The notes under the pieces: generated by a model
Database searches by the model: none
Seen by the model: only the letters and a program-made list of their open reading frames with translations
What the model was told of the DNA's origin: nothing
In this document: positions 1 to 4,371 of the stretch, in pieces
Position numbering within the stretch: position 1 is the stretch's first letter
Layout: every line of letters starts with the position of its first letter
Translations under genes and position numbers: made by a program
Assembly (NCBI GenBank): GCA_900770225.1
Contig: CAAGJU010000161.1
Location: 1 to 6,150, forward strand
From: Lachnospiraceae bacterium
GTDB taxonomy: Bacteria > Bacillota > Clostridia > Lachnospirales > Lachnospiraceae
Reading direction: 5' to 3'
DNA length: 6,150 nucleotides

Positions 1-84
1 AAATGTCCGATCGGTCTGGCAAGAGAGAACGGAAAACTGATTCCTCAATATCAGCTTTCCGAAATCAACAAAAAGGATGAATAA
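1..84 (+). CDS. C-terminal fragment of an unrecognised protein
   Basis: The frame is open from base 1 to a TAA at 82-84, giving 27 residues that begin KCPIGLARENG and end SEINKKDE. The rest of the gene lies left of the window. The composition looks like a real protein tail: a mixed hydrophobic stretch followed by a charged, Lys/Asp/Glu-rich end. Short length is the main weakness, because an open run of 27 codons can occur by chance. I do not recognise the family. It stops just before the presumed left boundary of the IS110 element, so the IS seems to have inserted behind this gene rather than inside it. Confidence 0.4.
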   Translation, partial: KCPIGLARENGKLIPQYQLSEINKKDE

Positions 85-176
85 CCGGTGTAGTTAGAAA
101 ATATACCCGGGAATTCAAGGTAACCTGGCCGTATTCATTCAGACGGTCTCATATCCGCACTATGGATAGCATTAAC

Positions 177-1403
177 TCAGTCCTCTGAATCAGAGGAAGG
201 AAGATTACGGATACACTCCTTTACTTTACCGTAGTAGACACGGAGGAACTTGTTCGCACCGGCGGTCATATATACAAGATATGGTTTCCCCTCGGCTTTC
301 TTCTTGAACAGGAACTGGCTGACCGGATCGTCGTCGCGGGGGCCGAGCTGTAGCATCGCCTCCATAACCTGAAATAAGGCTTTCCGGAGTCGTGCAGAGC
401 CACATTTCGATGCGTGTCCACTCTTGTGGACGACCTCACCGGAATCGTTCTTTCCAGGATCCACACCGGCGTATGCTGTCAGTGCTTCCCGGCGATTGAA
501 TCGGCTGATATCTCCGATCTCGGCGATGATCTGCGGACCAAGGCTCGGACCTACCCCATACATGGAACGAACGGTCGGATACTCCGGGAGCGAGGATGCG
601 AGTTCATCCATCTTCCGGAGGAGTTCTTCGACATGCTTTGACACAAGGTTCAGCTGGGCGATGCTGTCCTGGATCATCTCCTTGTAGACCGGATCCTTTG
701 GGACGGTCGGAACCAGCTCCTTCGCCTGGGCGTAAAGCTTTTCCGGACGGTCAGACTGGTAATCATAGCCGTGACGTTTACAGAAGCTTTGGTAACGTTC
801 CGCGAACACCTTCTGACCGGAATCCAGGACGCAGTCCACATGCCAGAAGGAATTGGCATAGTCGACCCATTTCTCGCTCCCATCAGGTCGCACAGGGCTT
901 GTAAAGAGCTTATTTACGCCAGGATAGGTCATGTCGAGAAGGGCGATCAGGTTGGTCTTGGCAGCGGTTTTCTGCTTCATGAAGAAGGCAAACTGTGAAT
1001 TGAGGGTTTTCAGTTCTGTACGCGTAGTGTCCATGACTGAATACTCACGCAGGGACACCCAGTTGTCAAGGGTGTAGCGGGCAATCTTCTTAGCATCGGC
1101 GGAATCGGTCTTGACCTTGCGGAGCGTGTTGTTTCCGTAGTTTCGGATCAGGTGTGGATTAACCGTTGAGACAAAGAGACCTGCTTTTGACAGAGCATTA
1201 CGGATCGGCTCGTGATAACGTCCGGTACTCTCCATTACAACCCTTGTTTCACCATCGAGTGACTCAAGATAGCGGGCGAGATCACGAAGATCTGAGGACT
1301 TGTGGGGCACGTCAAAAGGTTTATGAATAACGACACCGCCTGGCTGCAGGACAGCGACCGTGCTTCTGCCTTTTGACACATCAATACCTACTGCGTTCAA
1401 CAT
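177..1403 (-). CDS. IS110-family transposase (DEDD/bridge-RNA-guided recombinase)
   Basis: Encodes 408 residues. The N-terminal RuvC-like DEDD domain (about 1-160) shows Asp8 in GIDVSKG, Glu58 in VVMESTGRYHEP, and Asp100/Asp103 in KTDSADAKKIARY, which together make up the family's acidic tetrad. A central helical segment (about 220-275) separates it from the C-terminal Transposase_20 domain (about 278-350), which has YGVGPSLGPQIIAEIGDISRF, AYAGVDPGKNDSG and ASKCGSARLRKAL. Ser321 in NDSG is my candidate for the C-domain catalytic serine. The frame continues upstream to a TTG at 1433, but I chose the ATG at 1401-1403. It has a GGAGGT site (1411-1416) seven bases upstream, and the family normally starts a few residues before GIDVS. 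In this family the protein cuts and joins DNA guided by an RNA from the element's own non-coding end. Length and motifs are complete, with no frameshift. Confidence 0.95.
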   Translation of the reverse strand: MLNAVGIDVSKGRSTVAVLQPGGVVIHKPFDVPHKSSDLRDLARYLESLDGETRVVMESTGRYHEPIRNALSKAGLFVSTVNPHLIRNYGNNTLRKVKTDSADAKKIARYTLDNWVSLREYSVMDTTRTELKTLNSQFAFFMKQKTAAKTNLIALLDMTYPGVNKLFTSPVRPDGSEKWVDYANSFWHVDCVLDSGQKVFAERYQSFCKRHGYDYQSDRPEKLYAQAKELVPTVPKDPVYKEMIQDSIAQLNLVSKHVEELLRKMDELASSLPEYPTVRSMYGVGPSLGPQIIAEIGDISRFNRREALTAYAGVDPGKNDSGEVVHKSGHASKCGSARLRKALFQVMEAMLQLGPRDDDPVSQFLFKKKAEGKPYLVYMTAGANKFLRVYYGKVKECIRNLPSSDSED

Positions 1404-1703
1404 AACTGATACCTCCAGATTTAAGATATGCAATGGATGGCCAGTTTTCTCACTGCCGGTTCAATCTCCTGGGGTATCACACGAACGCGATGAAACATAC
1501 AGACATCGGTTCAACCTGCATAAACCGAACGGCTGAGAATGAGGATGGCTGGCTGACAGGCTTTCGTACGGACGCAGACAACTTTAATCTGGTCCAAGGA
1601 GAAATCCGTCAGATCCATGCCATACCATTCTACAGCTTAAGCAATGAAGGGGGAGCAGATCCTGACTGGTTGCCAGGTCTTCTGTTACCCACAACCTTAT
1701 TGT
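1404..1703 (-). ncRNA. Putative IS110 bridge RNA (seekRNA) region
   Basis: This is the roughly 300-base non-coding 5' end of the IS110 element, where the IS110 subgroup encodes the bridge RNA. No credible gene fits here. Structure visible in the sequence: a hairpin at 1570-1595 (GGAC plus CAGA pairing with TCTG plus GTCC, one bulged base, 9-base loop); a hairpin at 1506-1528 (TCGGTT with AACCGA, 11-base loop); and a short CTGG/CCAG hairpin at 1666-1676. The octamer CGGTTCAA occurs twice, exactly 50 bases apart (1457-1464 and 1507-1514). Stem-loops with large loops match the known bridge-RNA layout, but I cannot assign the donor and target loops or the exact RNA ends. Confidence 0.45.
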
Positions 1704-1724
1704 AGGAGGAAAAAGGGAAAAATA

Positions 1725-1916
1725 ATGTCAAAGAGAGCACGGCAATACATCGGTATTCTGGCGGCCGTGATCGTCTATTATCTTGTCCACGAAGGAGCAC
1801 TTCTGCTGCCCGAATGGGCGGCAAGGATTGGATTCGGAGCACTTCTGATCGTAAACGGACTTGTGTTCTGGAAACTGGTTTTGCCGGTTTACAGCAGATC
1901 CGGAACTACGCCGTGA
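1725..1916 (+). CDS. Small two-helix membrane protein, possible internal-deletion remnant
   Basis: Encodes 63 residues. The start at 1725 follows a purine-rich leader with AGGAGG (1704-1709, 15 bases away, too far) and AAAGGG (1712-1717, seven bases away). A basic N-terminus (MSKRARQ) is followed by a first hydrophobic helix (about 8-27) and a second (about 35-55), ending VYSRSGTTP. I see the tetrad HEGA right after the first helix, in the setting YYLVHEGA. From memory, clostridial M50-like (site-2-protease-type) membrane proteins begin in a similar way with HEGAH. Here the second His is absent, and the second helix resembles a C-terminal segment. It may therefore be an internally deleted copy joining the two ends of a longer protein; that is inference. 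The gene lies between the IS110 element and a truncated oxidoreductase, consistent with a decaying region. It could also be a genuine small membrane protein. Confidence 0.5.
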   Translation: MSKRARQYIGILAAVIVYYLVHEGALLLPEWAARIGFGALLIVNGLVFWKLVLPVYSRSGTTP

Positions 1917-2029
1917 CGGTAAAAGCGTGGTTTGCAACAGGCTCCATTCATATTCAAGCCGAAGGCCGATGAACAGCAGTGAGCCGTATGCAAACGCTAT
2001 TTCTAAGGAAGGGATTATCTGGGCACACC

Positions 2030-2458
2030 ATGGCAGCGATTTTTATCCACGATTTAATACCGAACGTACTCTCCGCTGTTTTGCCCGATACCAGCGGTTT
2101 TTCCGTCATTGACGCAAACAAGAAAGCAGCCTGTTGTCAAGGCTGCTTTCGCTGCTGGCTGGCATCGCCGGGGCAGTGCGTGATGAAAGACGATCTGCAA
2201 ACGGTCGGCGCGCAAATCGGAAGCTGTGAAAAGGCCATCATCTTCTCCCGATGTTGCTACGGGGGATTCAGCCCCGGCGTCAAAAAGGTGCTGGATCGTG
2301 CCATATCGCTCAGCCTGCCGTTTTTCACCTATCGCGGTGGTATACATAGCAGTTTTTACAGCCGGTGCTGCATCTGGTGCAGCCGTGCCATGGATTCCAT
2401 AATGACATTCACTGCCTCCCGTTCTCCCATTCGTTCTGCGATGCAGATTCCGGAGTAG
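2030..2458 (+). pseudogene. Truncated flavodoxin-like NAD(P)H-dependent oxidoreductase
   Basis: From the ATG at 2030 the first ~104 residues match the flavodoxin-fold/NADPH-dependent FMN reductase family found in Clostridia: MAAIFIHDL at the first strand, a Cys-rich CQGCFRCWLASPGQCVMKDD (about 36-55), SRCCYGGFSPGVKKVLDRAIS (about 73-93, flavin-site region) and LPFFTYRGG (about 96-104). Members I know of are about 180-220 residues. After Gly104 (about base 2341) the family pattern stops and the frame runs through unrelated, Ser/Cys/Ile-rich sequence to a stop at 2456-2458, partly antisense to the XRE gene. About half the protein, including the second half of the fold, is missing, so it is probably non-functional. 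AAGGAAGGG at 2005-2013 is rather far from this ATG; the frame also has an upstream GTG at 1979, which adds non-family residues. A deletion or rearrangement near 2341-2350 is the simplest explanation. Confidence 0.65.
2122..2150 (+). repeat. Perfect 10-bp inverted repeat inside the oxidoreductase remnant
   Basis: GAAAGCAGCC (2122-2131) and GGCTGCTTTC (2141-2150) are exact reverse complements around a 9-base loop. The stem has no following T-tract, so it is not a normal terminator on the + strand. It lies in the codons for KKAACCQGCF, part of the conserved Cys-rich motif, so it may simply result from codon choice. Confidence 0.5.
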
Positions 2459-2496
2459 CATTCACTGCCTCCTGGTCGCTCTGCTCTGCAGATTCC
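2406..2496. repeat. Imperfect tandem duplication (53-bp offset) in the XRE gene tail
   Basis: CATTCACTGCCTCC appears at 2406-2419 and again at 2459-2472. Further matching sequence follows in each copy, ending in TGCAGATTCC (to about 2452 and 2496). The left copy carries roughly seven extra bases between its matching blocks. The duplication covers the 3' end of the - strand XRE gene and changes which frame leads to the stop. Confidence 0.65.
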
Positions 2497-2693
2497 AGCG
2501 GGAACAATTCGCTGACTGTCTGGTGATAATACGCGGCAAGACGGAGGGCAGTGTAGACATTCGGGCACTGCATGCTGTTTTCATATCGGTAGAGCGTTTT
2601 CGTATCTATCTGAGCAGCGGCAGCGGCTTTTTTCCGTGTGAGCCCGGCGCGGACACGGCATTTTTTCAAATTGTTGGATGGAAGGGTATTCAA
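2409..2693 (-). CDS. Small XRE-family helix-turn-helix regulator
   Basis: Encodes 94 residues from a TTG start. An XRE/Cro-CI HTH_3 domain covers about 8-62: LKKCRVRAGLTRKKAAAAAQI forms helices 1-2, DTKTLYRYENS carries the recognition helix and the typical YE(N/x)S ending, and YTALRLAAYYHQTVSELFPL is the usual C-terminal half. This type binds DNA as a dimer. No ATG is available in frame. The TTG is supported by AAGGAGG (2704-2710) ten bases upstream. After residue ~66 the tail is polar (Glu/Gln/Asn/Ser-rich), encoded by an imperfect duplication, and ends ENGRQ. A second frame continues past this stop to 2356 and reads EAVNVIMESMARLHQMQHRL, which looks more like a native tail, so a frameshift may have shortened or altered the C-terminus. 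The gene is co-oriented with, and 99 bp downstream of, the S24 repressor. Confidence 0.8.
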   Translation of the reverse strand: MNTLPSNNLKKCRVRAGLTRKKAAAAAQIDTKTLYRYENSMQCPNVYTALRLAAYYHQTVSELFPLESAEQSDQEAVNATPESASQNEWENGRQ

Positions 2694-2703
2694 TCCGGAG
2701 CGT

Positions 2704-2710
2704 CCTCCTT
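2704..2710 (-). promoter_or_regulatory. Ribosome binding site deciding the TTG start of the XRE gene
   Basis: On the - strand this reads AAGGAGG, a near-perfect anti-16S match, ten bases before the TTG at 2691-2693. There is no ATG or GTG nearby in that frame, so this site is the main support for the TTG start. Confidence 0.65.
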
Positions 2711-2792
2711 CGACCGGTAATCATCGGATCTGATGCAACGCGTGCACAACGCAGAAGCCATGTTCACGATTTTGTTCACCATACAGAGAGTT

Positions 2793-3527
2793 TCATTGAC
2801 CGCATACTCTGCCAAAGATACGGAACGAATCAGTTTCCGGATTGACAGGTATGGGGTCATATTTTTTATTCAGTGAGATCAGAAATGTACCGTTCTCATC
2901 ACTGCGGTATTTTTTGATATAGGCATTTCCATTCAGACTGAAGATGCCGATTTCTCCGTTCTCCAGAGTTTCCTGACTGTGAACGAAGATCATGTCATGA
3001 TCATGATATTTCGGTTCCATGCTGTCTCCGCTGATCGTGACACCGAAATCAGCATTGGCGGCGACATTCTCATCCACATCGAACATTGTATAAAATTCGG
3101 AATCCAGAAAATTACCTCTGCCGGCGGATACACGGGTCTCATAGACACGCAGCCGTTTTCTGTGCTGCGCCTGCGCGTCCGTAAAGGAGATCACTTCCGC
3201 GCTTCCGGTTGTTTCTTTTGCGTAGCATACCGGGTGTACCAGGGAATCAATGTAGGCGAGTACCTTTGCTTTTCCCTCGTCGTTCAGCACGGCCATAGGA
3301 TCGGAAGGATTGTTTCCGAAGAACGCTTCCACGCAGTCAGGGATCTGCAGGATCCGGCACAGGTAGAGAAATGTTCTGGCACCGGGATCGAGTTTTCCGT
3401 TTTCCCAGGCGGAGACGGTCCGGTTCGATACCTGGATGCCTTCAGCTGAAAGCATCTCAGTCAGTTCCATTTGCGTGATATTGGCTTTTTTCCGGTACTC
3501 CGAAATGATCTTTCCAATGCTGTTCAT
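2793..3527 (-). CDS. LexA/CI-like repressor: XRE HTH plus S24 autoprotease
   Basis: Encodes 244 residues. The N-terminal XRE HTH (about 3-62) includes ISEYRKKANITQMELTEML and SNRTVSAWENGKLDPG. A linker (about 75-130) leads to a C-terminal S24 peptidase domain (about 131-244). The nucleophile is Ser169 in SGDSMEP, and the general base is Lys205 in AYIKKY, a spacing of 36 that is close to LexA's 37. The Ala135-Gly136 pair in RVSAGRGNF is the likely self-cleavage site, 34 residues before the Ser, as in LexA. Such proteins repress promoters until RecA-stimulated self-cleavage after DNA damage. The frame extends to a TTG at 3569, but I chose the ATG at 3525-3527: AAGAGG (3533-3538) lies five bases upstream and MNSIGKIISEYR is a typical start. 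All catalytic residues are present. It is divergent from the gene at 3775, with a palindromic operator candidate between them. Confidence 0.93.
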   Translation of the reverse strand: MNSIGKIISEYRKKANITQMELTEMLSAEGIQVSNRTVSAWENGKLDPGARTFLYLCRILQIPDCVEAFFGNNPSDPMAVLNDEGKAKVLAYIDSLVHPVCYAKETTGSAEVISFTDAQAQHRKRLRVYETRVSAGRGNFLDSEFYTMFDVDENVAANADFGVTISGDSMEPKYHDHDMIFVHSQETLENGEIGIFSLNGNAYIKKYRSDENGTFLISLNKKYDPIPVNPETDSFRIFGRVCGQ

Positions 3528-3584
3528 AAACACCTCTTTCTGTGTCGGCGTGGATATCCGTTCTGCCAACGGGCTATCAATTCT

Positions 3585-3596
3585 TCTGTATACAGA
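3585..3596. promoter_or_regulatory. Candidate repressor operator (perfect 12-bp palindrome)
   Basis: TCTGTATACAGA is a perfect palindrome about 58 bases upstream of the S24 repressor start. It covers the -10 hexamer of the predicted repressor promoter, the arrangement expected for autorepression. A looser relative, CTG-N5-CAG, lies at 3650-3660 nearer the divergent gene. Assigning it to this repressor is inference. Confidence 0.5.
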
Positions 3597-3615
3597 GTAT
3601 CACCCTGCCCTTCAA
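3587..3615 (-). promoter_or_regulatory. Predicted sigma-A promoter of the S24 repressor
   Basis: On the - strand, TTGAAG (-35, plus-strand 3610-3615) and TATACA (-10, 3587-3592) are separated by exactly 17 bases. Each hexamer matches four of six consensus bases. Transcription would start near 3580, giving a leader of about 50 bases before the ATG at 3527. The -10 sits inside the perfect palindrome. Confidence 0.5.
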
Positions 3616-3672
3616 AAAACAATGCAAAATCCATATATGATGGAAAATACTGTTTATCAGACCGTTTAATTC

Positions 3673-3678
3673 TATCAT
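3673..3678 (+). promoter_or_regulatory. Possible -10 element for the divergent 101-residue gene
   Basis: TATCAT matches five of six -10 consensus bases. No good -35 is present 16-18 bases upstream. The sequence there (around 3650-3660) instead carries a CTG-N5-CAG element resembling a degenerate form of the nearby palindrome. A weak, repressor-controlled promoter would fit, but this is tentative. Confidence 0.25.
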
Positions 3679-3774
3679 AAATGGAGCCATACTCGTCAGT
3701 AGAAAGAAAACATACCGGCGTATCTGCAGAGGCTGAATTGGCATCTCTGTGGAGTCTGCCGGAGGAAACAGGGG

Positions 3775-4080
3775 GTGAACAGGGTGTATTTATCGCATCG
3801 GGATCGTCAGATCGTTTACATTATCGAAAACCATCGGGAAGTGCGGAAGGCATATGTCGTCCGCAGAGAAGGCGGCTTTACAGTCATTGAACTTATGGAT
3901 GGTTCCCTGATCCGGCTCAGAAACAGCAGATTATTTGCTTCCAAAGAAAGTGCGGATAAGGAGCTGGACAGATGGCGCAGCAGGAATCTGCGCATGATGG
4001 ATCCGGAAACGATCTGGAGCACAGGCAGCAGAAGCCTGAGTTTACGTGAAAGGCTGGGACCGTATGCCTATCCGCATTGA
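3775..4080 (+). CDS. Protein of unknown function divergent from the S24 repressor
   Basis: Encodes 101 residues from a GTG start with GGAGG (3761-3765) nine bases upstream; there is no ATG near the start in this frame. I do not recognise the family. The first ~55 residues alternate charged and hydrophobic positions (VYLSHRDRQIVYIIE, VRKAYVVRREGGFTVIEL, GSLIRLRNSRLF), suggesting a small beta-rich fold. This is followed by a charged helix (SKESADKELDRWRSRNLRMM) and an Arg/Ser-containing tail. It is basic and soluble, with no signal peptide or membrane segment. Its position directly opposite a self-cleaving repressor suggests control by that repressor. From memory, similar short unknown genes precede Y-family (UmuC-like) polymerases in clostridial repressor loci, but none follows here. 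It could also be a small DNA- or RNA-binding accessory protein. Confidence 0.7.
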   Translation: MNRVYLSHRDRQIVYIIENHREVRKAYVVRREGGFTVIELMDGSLIRLRNSRLFASKESADKELDRWRSRNLRMMDPETIWSTGSRSLSLRERLGPYAYPH

Positions 4081-4296
4081 GAAATATCAGAATTACAGAT
4101 GATCGGCAGAGCTTGTGGTAACTTACGGGTTGAAGAGATTAAAAGAAAGACAGGAATATTTTTGATGAGTCATGGGCATCAAATCTTAGATAGAAAACGT
4201 TCAGGTATTTGCAATGTTCCATAAGGATTTTTTATCATGAGTCATTACACAAGGCTCTGGTGCAGATAAACTGAAAGATAATTTGAGCATCAAGGT
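4081..4296. other. Gene-poor spacer with a duplicated 9-mer
   Basis: No convincing gene is seen between the unknown 101-residue protein and the terminator. The longest + strand frame starting at an ATG runs 4099-4224 (41 codons, containing RVEEIKRKTGIF) and lacks a ribosome binding site. The 9-mer ATGAGTCAT occurs at 4165-4173 and 4237-4245, both times after a run of T. The stretch may be the eroded remnant of genes once downstream of the 3775 gene. Confidence 0.4.
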
Positions 4297-4335
4297 AGAA
4301 AAAGCGGGCTCCGTAGACAACTCCGGAACCCGCTT
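4297..4335 (-). terminator. Intrinsic terminator of the MATE exporter gene
   Basis: On the - strand, AAGCGGG pairs with CCCGCTT, then after one mismatch TCCG pairs with CGGA (plus-strand arms 4302-4313 and 4324-4335, 10-base loop). The stem is directly followed by TTTTTC on the - strand. It lies about 37 bases after the exporter's TAA, where a terminator is expected. On the + strand the T-run (4344-4348) is several bases away, so termination in that direction would be weaker but possible. Confidence 0.85.
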
Positions 4336-4371
4336 AATTCGTATTTTTGTGTGCACAAAGCACATTCTAAA

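Larger units (their letters stand above)
85..1703 (-). mobile_element. IS110-family insertion sequence (boundaries approximate)
   Basis: A complete IS110-type transposase is flanked by a long non-coding stretch on its 5' side (about 300 bp, 1404 to ~1700) and a short one on its 3' side (about 90 bp, 85-176). Elements of this family have no classical terminal inverted repeats and usually make no target duplication, so exact ends cannot be read from one copy. The limits given are the outer bounds set by the flanking genes. The long 5' and short 3' non-coding ends fit the IS110 subgroup rather than the IS1111 subgroup, where the long end is downstream. The transposase frame is intact, so the copy may be active. 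Confidence 0.7.

Noticed and set aside
414..998. Several + strand open frames of 75-102 codons inside the transposase gene
   Set aside because: They are antisense to a well-supported IS110 transposase, have no ribosome binding sites and show no recognisable protein features.
1404..1433. Upstream TTG start adding ten residues to the transposase
   Set aside because: The ATG at 1401-1403 has a GGAGGT site at ideal spacing and places the GIDVSKG motif at the usual distance from the start.
1433..1705. 90-codon + strand frame across the IS110 5' end
   Set aside because: No ribosome binding site and no family likeness. It covers the region expected to encode the bridge RNA, so it is probably a chance opening.
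2054..2461. 135-codon - strand frame opposite the oxidoreductase remnant
   Set aside because: The + strand matches the flavodoxin-like family over ~104 residues; the antisense frame matches nothing known to me.
2994..3010. CATGATCATGATA repetitive palindrome
   Set aside because: It is explained by the His-Asp-His-Asp-Met codons of the S24 repressor.
2979..3449. 156-codon + strand frame
   Set aside because: It is the antisense shadow of the S24 repressor, whose catalytic and HTH motifs are clear on the other strand.
3528..3569. TTG start adding 14 residues to the S24 repressor
   Set aside because: The ATG at 3525-3527 has a good binding site, and the added residues do not belong to the HTH domain.
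3681..3890. 69-codon + strand frame overlapping the 3775 gene
   Set aside because: It overlaps the better-supported GTG-start gene in another frame, lacks a binding site and has a low-complexity, Ser/Arg-rich composition.
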